From assembly GCF_026151205.1 (NCBI RefSeq), contig NC_087079.1, positions 12,080,635-12,144,634 on the forward strand: a stretch of DNA of 64,000 bases, in the 5' to 3' direction. How positions within the stretch are numbered: the stretch's first letter is position 1; each line of letters opens with the position of its first letter. Positions 23,318 to 57,126 of the stretch are shown here, one piece after another. The notes beneath the pieces are model-generated. The model did not search any database. It was given only the letters and a program-made list of their open reading frames with translations, and was not told the DNA's origin. A program made the position numbers and the translations under genes. The stretch comes from Bolinopsis microptera. Taxonomy: Eukaryota > Ctenophora > Tentaculata > Lobata > Bolinopsidae.

Positions 23318-26300
23318 GTTAGTTATAGTTATCATACACCAGGATTTTATGTTGCAGAATAAATTGTTGCATTTGAATTGAAAGTATTATTAATTTGTGA
23401 ACCTAAACAGTAAGACAGTACTTTACATTTTAGCTGCATTGTTGTGAACTTTATTTAAATTTCTCTAAATTAATAACACTTCATTTCATCAGATTCTACT
23501 TCATGTTAGAATTACTATTAGAATCATGAGCACGAAAATATTTGTATTTCGATGGATGAAGTTAAGACTAGAATATGATCGAACCGTTGTTCAACATAAT
23601 CAATCCGTTATACTTATAGTAGGATGCCTTACTTAACATCAAATTCGACCATACAAATGCCTTGGGCACCATAATCTGTACAAACGGTGTGCTCATACAA
23701 ATCATAAACCAATCTGAAAATTCCGAGCTTTCGATTAGGTAAAAGTTTTTGATTGCAAATTGTTTTATTCAATTTCTTGGCAGAGGAGAGTTTAAATACC
23801 TGACCAATCCTTGAACTTCATGGCACATGTTTATTACAAAATCTCAAGCTGCAAATATTAAATACAAATTACGCTATTCTGATTTCCAAAATGAAATGTT
23901 CACAGCTTTCTAATTCTAAAAAGCTTTTATTAATTTGTGCCTTTGATCAACACACCTTATTACTTTTGGTAGCAGCAGTCAGACTTTTTATTTAATTCAA
24001 AAGTTCGAAATAACAGGATATAATATAATATCAAATTTGTAGTGCCCATCAAATTTAAATCGATGATAAGAGAAGTTTTCTGCGGTCATAATTGTCCAAC
24101 GAAAAATTCGAACATTTTAAATAAAATCAATAATTTTTGTGTAGAAACGGAGGAACGTCACATCGGATGCAAATGTGGCAGATCAACGGTTGAAGCATCT
24201 AGTCCGGAGTCAGTTCCTGGTAATTAAAATTGCACGTGTAGTAATGTAAATTGCACGTGTGTGAATATCTCTAAAAAATTGCAACCAACTGCATGATTAT
24301 ATAAAATTTCAGAATAAAATTTGCACGCCCAACATTCAAAAAATTAATTAAACTGTTGATTTTTATTGGGATATAAGCATGTTTTTGTAAAACTAATGTC
24401 AGCTTATTTTGGACCAGTGATCCAGTTCAAATGGGATTATTTCCTGATTTCAGAGGTGTGTATTACTATAACTATTTGACCAGATGATGTTGACAATGTT
24501 ATGATAAAGTACGAATGCTCAACGTACAAATTGTATCACTATCATAGATTAATGTAATTTCAATCAATGTTTTACATATATGATAAACAAACGTGAATAC
24601 AAATGATTTTATGTAAAGATTAAATTAACATAGAATATTAGAAATATCGTAAACTATGGCTAATTTTAAATTTTGTTAAAATATACCATTATTTTAGGTC
24701 GGCAGTTAAAAATAATTCGATTCGTAAAATTTGATCCGAAAGATTTGAACTATACTGGGTCACGTCCTTTCATGCTATATTTTGATTCATTGTAGAACTG
24801 AGATTAAGATACATGTACATTCCAAATGTGAAATGCATTACTTTTCGGAATATCTTAAGAGGTCAATGTATTATTCCAGCTCTTTTGGGTACCAATTTTT
24901 GTTGTTGATAATTCGAGGTTGAAAAAGCTTACAATTCCAATTTCCATCATCCATAGCCCTGGAATCTTCAAATGAAAACAGAGTGTGAAATAGCTTGACT
25001 TGAGCGATCTGGGGCATATCAGTTTCATAATATGAAATGACTAAGATTTAAATCTCTACACCAAATGTATCACTATCAGTGTATCACCACTTTCCATGTG
25101 CATCACTGTTAGTGTTAGGAAAAGGATAGTAGTGAAGTACACGTGATAATGAAAAACGTATCATCTGTTTTATCACGGTTTAAAACACAATAATCCTGAT
25201 CACTTTCTAATTTCGCTTTTCATTTTTTTACTCATTAGTTTGGTTCTTGAACAAAGTCATGGTAATGCTATTTATTAAAATCACAGAATCCCACTAAGTA
25301 GTTTTTTGACAATTTTGTTTGTCGATTAAAGGACCAGTTAACTGAAAAAAAAGTTATCCTCATATTTTGACAGATTGTGACAAATAGCAAACTAAGCAAC
25401 GAGTCGAAATTCCTAAATCTCTAACTGCTCTCTAACGCGTGTAAATAGCGTTTGTATTATTTTGGCGATGACGTCACGAAGTCCCTTGCGCGCGCAGAGG
25501 AGCCCGTGAGACTGTATTTTACAGGTAGAAAATGGACATAATACAATGTTTTTCCCCGAATAACTCGAAAAGTAAGTAATTTAGGGTACATGTTGCTTCA
25601 TAAGTTGTATATAAACATGGCCATTCTGCACAATTTGCACACATTTAAAAACCTTTAGGGCCTTCATAGCTCAATTTACCAGATACCCATAGTTTTGCAT
25701 GATTTCTGGAACCGAAAATCAGTTTTTCGCCAATAACTGAAAAAGTAAGCACTTTAAGGCTTATGTTTGTTCGTAAGTCATATGTTAATATGCTAATTGC
25801 GGTTCTTTTGCACCCTGTCTAAAGACTCTATCACAATCCTATCGAAAATGGGCTCAGCACCACGCCCAAAATGGTTTTTGGCGAATTTCTCGAAAAGTAT
25901 GGATTTTAGGCCATGTGTTGCTCAATAACTCCTATATAAACATGCATATGTGGCTTCGTTTAAGCCTATTTTGAAGTCTCTACGACCTTCAGAAGCAAGG
26001 GGTCGGTTACGTTATTGGGTCAATATGGGCGTGGCCCTCCTGGGTTTTCTCCACTGTCAAAAAATGTCTCCAAACGAAAATCGTTTATTCATACCTTCGG
26101 GAAGGTCTGTGCAAAGTTTCGTTAGTATCTGAACATTTGCAGGTTCATTTCCATAAATGTCCAAAAATGACTGGACTGCACAACTTTAGAGTTAACTTTA
26201 GAGAAACTCATAAGTCATTTATCTCAAATTAAGCTGTTAGTGTCCATGATCAACCTGTGGCGAAATCAGGAGTAATATAAAAAGTGTATTTTTAGATTAA

Positions 26301-29300
26301 AGTGCTAGCTCATAGTTTTAGAATTGTATAGATTAGCGTTGGTCGTTTAACTTTAACCATCTAACAATCGATCGTGCCGTAATATATGGCCAAAGAATAA
26401 TAGGGTCTTGGAAGTTCTATAGTTGTTCAGTGGGTCGATCGACTGAACACGTTTGCACTTGGTATTTAAACTTACCAGTAGTTTATTTATGTTATGTACC
26501 GATGATAATGCAATTAGGATAACAACTAGGTAAGCCGCAAGTCTAATTCAAAACACACCGCACACCGTACACTCGAACTCCAATCTGTATTACTATTTGG
26601 TAGACCGGGTATTTTGGCGGGAATTCTGTTCCCACGGCACTGTTCTGATAGAAGCTACTTCTACTGATGGTCCCAACTCCCAGAGGAACGGCCGTAAAGT
26701 AGCCAGACTTCTTGTCTCCTGTACTGGCTGACACATGCGGATTAAAATTAGAAATTTCGCTATGCTATAAATATAATTGCTCTCGGAATTGAACAAACTC
26801 CTACTTATCTAGATCCTTTCTAAATTCGTTAGAGTTTCATGGACTGGGGAAAAATAATCGGTACAGTCTCCCTGCTGGCTGCTTGTGTAATTAAGCAATG
26901 AAAACAATCCGAAATTATCACATATGACATAAGAACTGTAATAGCAGAAACTTTCTAACCGTACATTCACCCGCCACTGTTCAAGAACCTATATCACTGT
27001 TTAAAATCATGACGTGAGCACTGTACATCCAATCAGCTATTCCTTTAGTTAGGATGATAGCCAAAACTATAAGGATTTGGGAGAACTAGGGTAATAGTCA
27101 TAATTCTAAAATTTGAGTGAGTTACATGTGTTTTAATGACAACGATAAACATTTGCAACGTATTAGTATTACGCTATATGCCAGCGCGCACTGAGGGACT
27201 TCGTGACGTCACGAGGCCACAGCTTATTATTGCAATAACACGCGTTACACGTACGCTAGAGAGTTGGTTCTTTCGGCGATACGATTCTTTACCAGTTTGT
27301 CACAGCTGATTTAAATCTTAGCCAAATTGGAGACTACAAATTTTTCAGTTAACTGGTCCTTTAAAGGTTGTTTGACTAAGTGACTAGAGTGCTCCATTAC
27401 ATATAATTTGAAAGTGCGCAGCATCATGATATTGATAAAATATAGCATCGATAATCGAACCTGTTTCCTCCATTTAACAACAACTTTAAAATACACCATA
27501 AAATTCTAATTCCCACCATGATCTCATAAAGTTACACTTGCAATATGGTAATCTACATCGGTAATAAGGTAATACTGCCAATAAATACAATGACGAATCT
27601 AATCTGCAATATTTCAATTTTATTCGATCTCCAATGCACTGGATTGAATTCGAAAAAAACGTCTAACTCTAAGCAAAGAAATGCGACCCATTCGATTTAA
27701 CATCGTGCAGAGTTACCCGTCTCAATTGATCTTGATGAGGATTTGCAGAAATTTATTTCATATTTGCTTCATTTTATAAGCATTTAAGTGTATGAATATT
27801 GGATATCATACAGTATTTTGACAGGTTGAAGCATAATTAATTGACCAATAGTGATCTGAGGAAATTGGGTATATTTCTTGACACACGACGGCTATTAAGT
27901 TGACTTAATTAGCTTGCAGTTCCTGCAAAAACTAATTAAACTCGTTTAAATGAAATTTATTGGCCCTTTATCAACAGTAAATCACCCTTTGCAACCCATT
28001 GGACTGATACAATAGGACAATGATGCATCATACACAGTATTCTACATGTATGAACCATTCACTGAGCAATCATTACACTTACCTCATGTACGAACCGATC
28101 AACAAGTCCTCCCAGCGTTTTAATCAGTTGTTCCTTATGTTCTTAAGAACACTAACTCCAAGTCCATCAGTCAGGAAACGTTTGATCCCATTTTCCGTTC
28201 TAAATTAGGTTTAACTTCCCCCTTGGTGGTATTCAAGTTTTAATCTTTCAAACCTTGACCACCCATTTTCGTCATTTATCGCACCTGATAAGAAAAACAC
28301 ATTAGATCAAAACGCTCGGTATTTACCAGAGTTAACGCTTGGTATCACACAAAAAGGGACAGCAGCAGCTGAGAGGGCCAGCTGGTGCCATGAAAACTCC
28401 TGGTACTGAAGTTACGAAGCACCATTCGATAATGAATTGACCTCACATTTACCTACTAAATTACAGGACCTCGGGAACATGTTATAAGTGTGATATATTT
28501 GTGGCGAATACGGTTCTGTGTCCGTTAGTCTCCCGCATTAAGAACATTCCCCATTATATTAGCGGAATAAAAGGGAGGAATTAAGAGTTACTGCTATCAT
28601 TAATACCTAAGAAACTCGTGCCACATTTTTAGAGCCTGATATTGATCACCTTTAGAACAATCGCTTCAGGAATTAACACTAACATTATGAATTGCTGCCT
28701 GCTAAATCTCAAATTGGAGTCAATTGATCTCGATAATATGCGGTAAATGAATTGCTAGGCGAGTTTATTGGATTAAAGTGATTTCATTAAACGGAACTGC
28801 CCAGCTGATGGTGGAGCTTAACACGTCTTATAATATTTCGTAGGAATCGTACCGGGGGACAATGGAACATTTCAGCTTATGACCGTGCATTGCCATTGTA
28901 GGGATTGTTACCGTAAAAAGACAAGGGAAGAGTGGAGTGTAAATATTGACGATTCTGAAAGGCATTGACACAAAACACCTTATGATTTAGTCATAATCAA
29001 ACTGTGAGAATTTGCACCCACGCATTCAATAGATTCAAAGACTCTGGAGCTACAGGCGGAATCAAAATTCAAATATTTGCATAAAATATGGAATCAGACA
29101 GACTTTCTCCTTTCCAAAGTTCAACACAACATTTTTGAGGAATTACTGCACTTGCGATTTTGGATTCTGATCTCATTGTTGCATGCGGAGAGTGGGAAAA
29201 TAGGCAACTCATTCTCCTGAGGCTGACTCCTATCCCTCACAATTACCCAGCCAATGTCTAGGTGAGAAGGAATAATTTGAATACACGACAATCCGGGAAC

Positions 29301-32300
29301 AACTTTTTCTCTTCCTGAGTCGCTCTCTCCGCCTACGCACTGTAAATTAATATCATGGAAATTAACTTCTCAATTGTTAATGACGAGCTAAAATTAATAC
29401 CGTCTACATGCCTCCCATCTAGCAGCTGCTTTGTCTCCAATTCATAATGCTCGGGTAATTATCTTATCATCTAACTCAATTAATTATTCCGCAGACACTG
29501 ATTCTAATTACATGACTGGCTATGAGACGAAGAGAAAACCATCCCGATCAGTCTTCGCTCCTTCACAGGTATGAGGCGTTAGATTCAGGGATTTTATTAT
29601 TTACTGATAATTAATTTCCGATTATCGATAACTCGCCAAACAGTGAATCAATCGATCAATGGTCAATAACCCTTTTACAACTCCCATAACAACGCATAAC
29701 ACAAATATCTTTACTTTAGATTAAATATTTCTCCTTAATCTTACCAAATATTAAACTATCACTTCGAGATGGCAGGGCCTACTCTCATGCTGTCTATAGT
29801 GTATAGGTGATGATTAATTTTGAAAAACTAGGGACAACTGGGGAATGATCCCAGAACCTCGACATTTCGCGTGACTTGCTCTACCCCAGTTGTCCCTAGT
29901 TTTTCAGAATTAATCATCACCTATAGACAAGTAGACAGCATGAGAGTAGGCCCTGCCATCTCGAAGTGATAATAATAATTAAATGTTTCGCAGATTGGCA
30001 ACTGATCGGTGTAGTTGGTGTTGTACACACTGCACTGATAATGATATCACGTTGAACGTGTAATGTAAATATATTATATTGTGGATACATGCGAATATAT
30101 ATTCTAAATAACTGATAAATATTAAACTACATAACATTCTATGAACAAGTGTAACACTCGAAATAAGAGGGCACCTATTTCAACCGCCTATTTTGAATGT
30201 TTCACTTGTTTGAAATATGATGCTCCTGCTTGTTGAGCACTGGGAAACCAAGCGACTAATTTTTAACATTCTATAACTCAGCTGATATGTGTGTCTCCCC
30301 ACAGATAGGGTTCATGGAGGGTATCTACCATGGAGAAAGCAAGACCTATCTCACAGCAGATAACCGGAGACAGATCGCTAAGAAAACCGGACTATCAGAA
30401 ACTCAGGTAAGGTTCTAATCTCTAGCTTTATACGTGACGCCACGTTGCTTGCTCTGCGTGACGTCACGTTGCTTGCTCTGCGTGACGTTGCTTGCTCTGC
30501 GTGACGTCACGTTCCTTGCTCTGCGTGACGTTGCTTGCTCTGCATGACGTCACGTTGCTTGTACGGTTATCTCAAGCTCACGCCGACTGTACATCATAAC
30601 TGTTGATGATTCAAATTATATGTATAACAGCCGCAGTTCCACGGCTCAGTTTTGCGACCAGATTTGACACATAACTCCGCGAAAAGAGTTTTGAAAGGCA
30701 AAACTCCGTGCAAAACTACCGGGAAGGCAGTTTTGTTTACAATGTACGTTCCCACGGCCTTGGTATTTGCACGCAGATTTGCGCGCGCACGTGGACGCAT
30801 TATAACACACATAACCCCGGCATGCGCAGGGATTATATTTTAATTTTTCCCGCGACGCGCGGGAAAAATTTATAATAATTTCGAGTGCGAAGCACGAGGG
30901 ATTATTATGAAAATAACCCCGACGTGCTTTAGCACGAGGGGTTATTTTAATATAACTTAAGCGTGCCGGTGTTATGTGTTATAAACCCCTCCGGGTTAGT
31001 GCTAGGACCAACAAATTTGACATTTTACTCTTAATTCTAGCTATAATATGAGATCAGTATGGAAAATATGAAATGGAATTGGGGACTACCAAATAAATAC
31101 AACTAAGGTACTATGACATTTGAAATTGGCGTTATATCTAAACATTATTCCTCAGTCAGAACGTAGAATGAATATCGATAAGGGGCGTCGAGTTAAGCCT
31201 GGCAAGCGATAAAAGGTGGAGCTAATAATGATATCGTGTCATGAAGTTCATCAAAGTAGACGACTATAATAGTTATTAATACATGGCTTATATCAAACAC
31301 GACAAAATTAACCGAACAAATGTAACCGTCGAGACAAGTTCTGGAACTGGTCCAATTAATGTTAGAGTTTAAGTAATGTAAGCAGTGTGCTGGAGTTTTG
31401 CCAGCGCCTGCAGTAAGACCGATACGTAGATCAAGTGTATTTATAGTTCTTACGTTAAGCCATAGGTCACGTGACATTTTTTACCAATGCGCGTCGTAGT
31501 AGTTAGTCACGTGATACACGTCATCAAAACACGTGACAGTGCGCGGTTGAAATTCTCATGGAATATCAAAACAAAACAAATCTTGTTGAGCCAAATTAGC
31601 GGGGCGGGATTATAGAAGCTGTGTTGGGGTTATTTATTCAGCGGGAAAAAACTAACAGCGGGAGCCGGGATTATCAGAATCTATTTAGCGGGAGCCGGGA
31701 TTATCAGAATCCTATTCTAACCCGGAGGGGTTTATAATGAAATTTCACACGCGAGCGCCCAGGTTAAAACTGCTTTCACGGAGTTTTGGGTCATATCAAA
31801 AATATTTCTCCGTGCGGAGAAATATTTTTGAATTTCATTTCCGGTCGCGAAAATTTGAGAAAAAATGTGAGCAAATCTGGTTGCAAAACTGAGCCGTTGA
31901 ACTGCAGGGTAACTCCTGTCTGCTAGAACTAGAAGCGATGTATTATAAGTAATCCATCTGTATCAGGTTAAGAGATGGTGGCAGAACAGGAGACAGAAGG
32001 ACAAGAACAGACTGAGGGACAGTCTCCAGAGCCTAAACCACTTCCTACCCTCCATGATGTACACGTGCGAACCCAATAGGAACTACAACCACACCTACTC
32101 AGGTAGACTTGTTATTAAATACTGGACTTTTGAAGCTTACTGCTTACAACTTTATCACATTTATATTTAAGACTTGTAATACTGTCATTTTGAAGCCTAC
32201 AACTATTTCACTGTTTCACATTCAGTTTAATAATGTCATTTCTTCTAGAAGTAGAGACTAGAGTGACTATTATATAAATAATACTTGAACCACCATTAAT

Positions 32301-32456
32301 TTACTCATCGACATATCTAAAGTTGTGTGGAATGTTTATCATTAACCTCTGTGTTCTTCAGATCGGGCACTGAACGACTCACTGGCACACTTGACAGCAA
32401 GACGAACTCAGTTTCTGCTGCAGGGACCAAACCATAATATCATTACCAGAACCTGA
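23143..32456 (+). CDS. ANTP/NK-like homeobox transcription factor (5 exons, 193 aa)
   Basis: Exons 23143-23317, 29495-29568, 30305-30406, 31967-32102 and 32362-32456. All junctions are GT-AG with matching phases (1, 0, 0, 1), giving 194 codons with stop. Residues 4-10 (FDMDNIL) match the eh1 motif that recruits Groucho/TLE repressors. Residues 72-133 are a homeodomain: R5, F8, L26, L40, W48, Q50, N51 and R53 are present, with the helix-3 core QVKRWWQNRRQK. It has two extra residues between helices 1 and 2 (62 instead of 60) and Trp where Phe49 is usual. One intron falls at position 44/45, a known homeobox intron site. LSETQVK and FAPSQ resemble EMX/VAX/NOTO-type sequences, but the orthology is open. 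A nuclear DNA-binding repressor is inferred. The long introns hold transposons. Confidence 0.9.
24043..24219 (+). CDS. Candidate cassette exon in homeobox intron 1
   Basis: 177 bases, open throughout, between TTTGTAG and GTAATT. It starts with two bases and ends with one, so it would fit between exon 1 and exon 2 without changing the frame and would add 59 residues. The product is Cys-containing (CGHNC, CKCGR) and ends SSPESVP. The polypyrimidine tract is poor, and the protein is not recognised, so this may be chance. Confidence 0.35.
25330..27360. mobile_element. 2-kb nonautonomous TIR element, copy B
   Basis: Begins AGGACCAGTTAACTGAAAAA, ends with the inverse, and is flanked by TTAA on both sides (25326-25329 and 27361-27364). 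A TTAA duplication is the signature of piggyBac- and Kolobok-type transposition. It is close to identical to copy A apart from small indels, which implies recent movement. It lies in intron 1 of the homeobox gene. Confidence 0.9.
27365..29494. other. Rest of homeobox intron 1
   Basis: About 2.1 kb between the transposon copy and exon 2. I see no exon or repeat with support here. Confidence 0.5.
29495..29568 (+). CDS. Homeobox gene exon 2
   Basis: Acceptor TTCCGCAG, donor GTATGA, 74 bases, phase 1 to phase 0. Carries the N-terminal arm of the homeodomain (KRKPSRSVFAPSQ), including Arg5 and Phe8. Confidence 0.88.
29757..29971. repeat. 215-bp palindromic MITE in homeobox intron 2
   Basis: Two arms of about 85-90 bases, complementary except for small indels, around a loop of about 40 bases. 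The ends read TATCACTTCGAGATGGCAGG and its inverse. As RNA it would be a long hairpin within the intron of the homeobox transcript. Confidence 0.9.
30305..30406 (+). CDS. Homeobox gene exon 3
   Basis: Acceptor CCCACAG, donor GTAAGG, exactly 34 codons. Covers homeodomain helices 1 and 2 and ends LSETQ at position 44. The loop HGESKTYLT has two residues more than the standard homeodomain. Confidence 0.9.
30431..30559. repeat. CRE-containing minisatellite at the start of intron 3
   Basis: About six imperfect units of 19 or 24 bases built on GTGACGTCACGTTGCTTGCTCTGC variants (here given by position; the common part is TTGCTTGCTCTGCGTGACG). Several units contain TGACGTCA. It begins 24 bases after the exon 3 donor. 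Confidence 0.85.
30632..31906. mobile_element. 1.27-kb TIR element rich in hairpins (homeobox intron 3)
   Basis: Outer inverted repeats of about 36 bases (left CGCAGTTCCACGGCTCAG, right the inverse with three mismatches). Inside are further inverted pairs between the halves (TTATAAACCCCTCCGGGTTA near 30980 with its inverse near 31717) and local perfect hairpins at 30911-30948 and 31798-31829. AGCGGGAGCCGGGATTATCA is directly repeated near 31654 and 31686. No coding capacity is seen. Confidence 0.8.
31967..32102 (+). CDS. Homeobox gene exon 4
   Basis: Acceptor GTATCAG, donor GTAGAC, 45 codons plus one base. Begins with recognition helix VKRWWQNRRQKDKNR. If the donor were skipped, the frame would stay open for about 20 more residues before a stop. 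Confidence 0.9.
32362..32456 (+). CDS. Homeobox gene exon 5 (terminal)
   Basis: Acceptor TCTTCAG, phase 1, 30 codons and TGA. The tail is polar and basic (HLTARRTQFLLQG) with no known motif. This exon is supported by phase and open frame only. Confidence 0.7.
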
Positions 32457-32664
32457 ATAACCCAACAACGCCATGTGGTGTATCCTTAACACAGCTCATC
32501 TTATATCCTGGACTTCATAGATTCAGTTAAAGCTCAGATAAGCAAGCAGGAAGTCAGATTTTGCTGAAGATTACTACGGGAGATGTAATGAACTTCCAGG
32601 ATCACGCGAAGACTTAGAATTGTTAGATAAGTCAGGACACTTGAGCGTGAAATCAGACAATCAG

Positions 32665-32670
32665 AATAAA
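32665..32670 (+). terminator. Candidate poly(A) signal of the homeobox gene
   Basis: AATAAA about 210 bases after the stop codon. The position fits a 3' UTR, but other AATAAA words occur in this AT-rich DNA. Confidence 0.4.
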
Positions 32671-33180
32671 AACATCCGTGACAATTAAATTGGAATCAGA
32701 AAGTTTTAAGAGAACTTTAAACTTGAGATCTGAAGCAAGCTTGAGTAACATAGTCTTTATATAGATTGTTCTGTGTTTTCAACATAAAGTTAGAAGTAAA
32801 ACTCGAATATTGTAAACTAAATTGTTTGATCATTCGAATGTAAACTTTGGACACTCTGCAATTGTACCATTCGATAAATGAATTTAATGCTTTGATCCTA
32901 AAACGGTGCAATTTGACTAAGAAATTTGTGTCCCACAGATGTTTAAAATCGTTTTTTCGACACAAATTTATCAATCCTCGAGATCACCAAAATGTAAAAT
33001 TATAGCAATGAACTCTTGTGAACTTGATAAGAAGCCAAAATACCGGACTATTACATGTACGTAAGATAAAAACAATTAAAGCAAGTAAGTACAGTTAGTC
33101 CTTAAAACAGGAGACCTTCTGATATCACCTCTCCCAAAAAGGAGGGCTCACCGACGAAAATAAATAATGTTTGATCAGTT

Positions 33181-33186
33181 TTTATT
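33181..33186 (-). terminator. Candidate poly(A) signal of the thioredoxin reductase gene
   Basis: AATAAA on the - strand, about 850 bases after the stop and beyond the SECIS. The 3' UTR end is not otherwise marked, so it is only a candidate. Confidence 0.3.
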
Positions 33187-33734
33187 GGGGTCAGGAGAAT
33201 ATATGCCGATCACAATTTCCACTTTAGATTCAGTAATTGAAAGTTCTAGAAATCGTGTGAACTCTATTTCATCACTATACATCTAAATATGTATAATACT
33301 TCAAAGACGAATAAAGGGGGGTGTCACCGGCCGTTTTAAAAATTGTATCCTTCTCCAAAAAAGTTTTTTTTTTCTAGTCAAGTTTATAGACAAGCTGTTT
33401 GGTGAAATGATAATAACGTTTTCATTCTATTACTAGCTCATATGATTTTTTTCCTGGTAGATGGGCAAATCGGACAGTGTCACCCCCAATCAACAAATTA
33501 AAATTGACTATAAAACTTCATCATTAGTTACTATATAAATTATGAACTAAGAACAAACTGCTCCTTATAAAAAGCCGACAAATCACAGGTTACACAAATC
33601 AGAAATACTAAACTCTCGAGCTACACGGAGCTACATGGTACTACCGACTATCTAATCATTATAAAGTTTCTGATCAATGTGTGAAGCAGCTTATTCCATG
33701 TCTACACTCCAACGAAAACAAGATAACATCAACT

Positions 33735-33798
33735 AAAACCATCATCAGTTCCTAGGCTCTGACAGGTCAGATTGGCCGTGGAGCGTCATTATCCAGTT
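33735..33798 (-). promoter_or_regulatory. SECIS element (form 2 type)
   Basis: On the - strand, ATGA at 33789-33786 and TGAT at 33747-33744 form the non-Watson-Crick quartet. Exactly 12 nucleotides after ATGA come the two unpaired A residues (33773-33772). They are followed by a small perfect helix TCTGA-CCTG-TCAGA, which is the extra apical stem of form 2 SECIS. The main helix includes GCTCC/GGAAC and GGC/GCC, and a lower helix AACT/AGTT closes it. It lies about 245 bases after the stop of the reductase, as expected for an element that recodes its TGA as Sec. Confidence 0.88.
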
Positions 33799-34034
33799 AC
33801 CATGGTAACCACTAACAATGTACACGGAGTACACAGTCACGTACACATACTATACAAGTATGAAGTACATCATGTTTACATTCCAGTATATTCCGTGAAC
33901 AGAGAGATTTCACCACGATAACCAGGATCTCAGCGAGTTAACTCTTCACGGAACCCTAAACTAGGTTCAAGGTCCCGTGGTCGCTATGGTAACTGCGCTC
34001 TAAGAACTTAGAACGCAGTGTTACCATAGCATCT

Positions 34035-55886
<21,852 letters not shown>

Positions 55887-57125
55887 CTGAAAATGTAAAG
55901 TTAACCGTAAAACTATAACAGTAGACACACGTAATGAAGTTTCCGGATAGGAATTTTAGTTACATTCACTAAATTAACATTACGAATTTATTATTGTCAT
56001 GTTTTTGCGACAACACATTTCCTAAAAAGAGCTAGCGTGTTCCTTTGACACAGTAATATTATATCAAAATTTCCGTCACGTACAAAATAATAGCAAAACA
56101 AATGGCTTGTCGCAATCCATCTACCTACAGAAAGTATCACAACTTCATTAACATGTACAGTCAGGATTGTTCTATTTCTATTATTCATCTTCAATCTTCA
56201 TCGAAAAGTCCTACATTATGTTCATGCATGAGAAAGTGTCAAAGTGGCACTAACTAATCGAAACCAAGTCTCACTGTCACGTGACACTATGAATGAGCTG
56301 CAGTCGATTGGCTTATTTTCCATCACTTACTTGCAAGTTGCAGGTATTTTCACATGCCAAACTCACAACGGTTTTTCGGAGTTGTGCGAGATGACGATAC
56401 ATAGAGGCCGCAGAATTATGAGGACTACCAGATCCTGGTGAAACCTAAGCGATCCATGATATCACGACAGGCCCTACAGTTGCAGGTAGAATATAATAAT
56501 ATTGAAACATAGATCGTCATAATATATTGAACTATTCTATATATCTACGCAAAATCTATTTTTCTCATTTCCTTTGACCACTACTTTTTCTCATATTAAG
56601 CCCCCTCCCCTCCTGTATCAGTTTTAAATTTGTATATTACAACTTTCTTTGTCAAAATTACTTTTGCATCAAAGTTATTTCTCCCTCTAAGTGACTCTAA
56701 CATATAACGATCGATTGCGCAACATCAAAAGCAATCTCGACATATACGTTCTTGTACGAGGTCACATCAATTAGACTTATAAGGTATCACTAAACGCTAC
56801 CATGAGTTTGCAATGATTAATTAAGCAACATCAGAGTTAGATGGTACGTGGTGTGGTCTAACCTGCTACTACCACAGGGCACAGTGGCGTAACGTTGCAT
56901 GTTGGCGCCCCCCACTCCGCCCAAAAAGCGCCCCCTTTTGGCGCCCTCTCCCCTCTTAAAGTAGAAAGGTAGAATTGGACAAATAACGTGATTTTAAAAG
57001 ATACGCTGGTGAGATCTCTAGACGGTACGTGATGTGTCCAACCTGGCCTACTGCTACCATCATGGAGGCTGGGCACATATACTACACTACCATACACGGA
57101 AACTGAACAATTTAATAATTTAATG
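55887..57125. other. No exon identified; possible MITE fragment
   Basis: Expected to be a reductase intron. Near 56883-56960 a CAGTGGCGTAACGTTG word followed by GGCGCC-rich sequence resembles the end of a common MITE type, without a visible partner. The 56244-56441 frame has an Ig-like AGIFTCQTHNG segment but no splice support. Confidence 0.35.
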
Positions 57126-57126
57126 T

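Noticed and set aside
56244..56441. Ig-domain exon (AGIFTCQTHNG)
   Set aside because: A short resemblance only; no second Ig motif, no phase-compatible neighbours.
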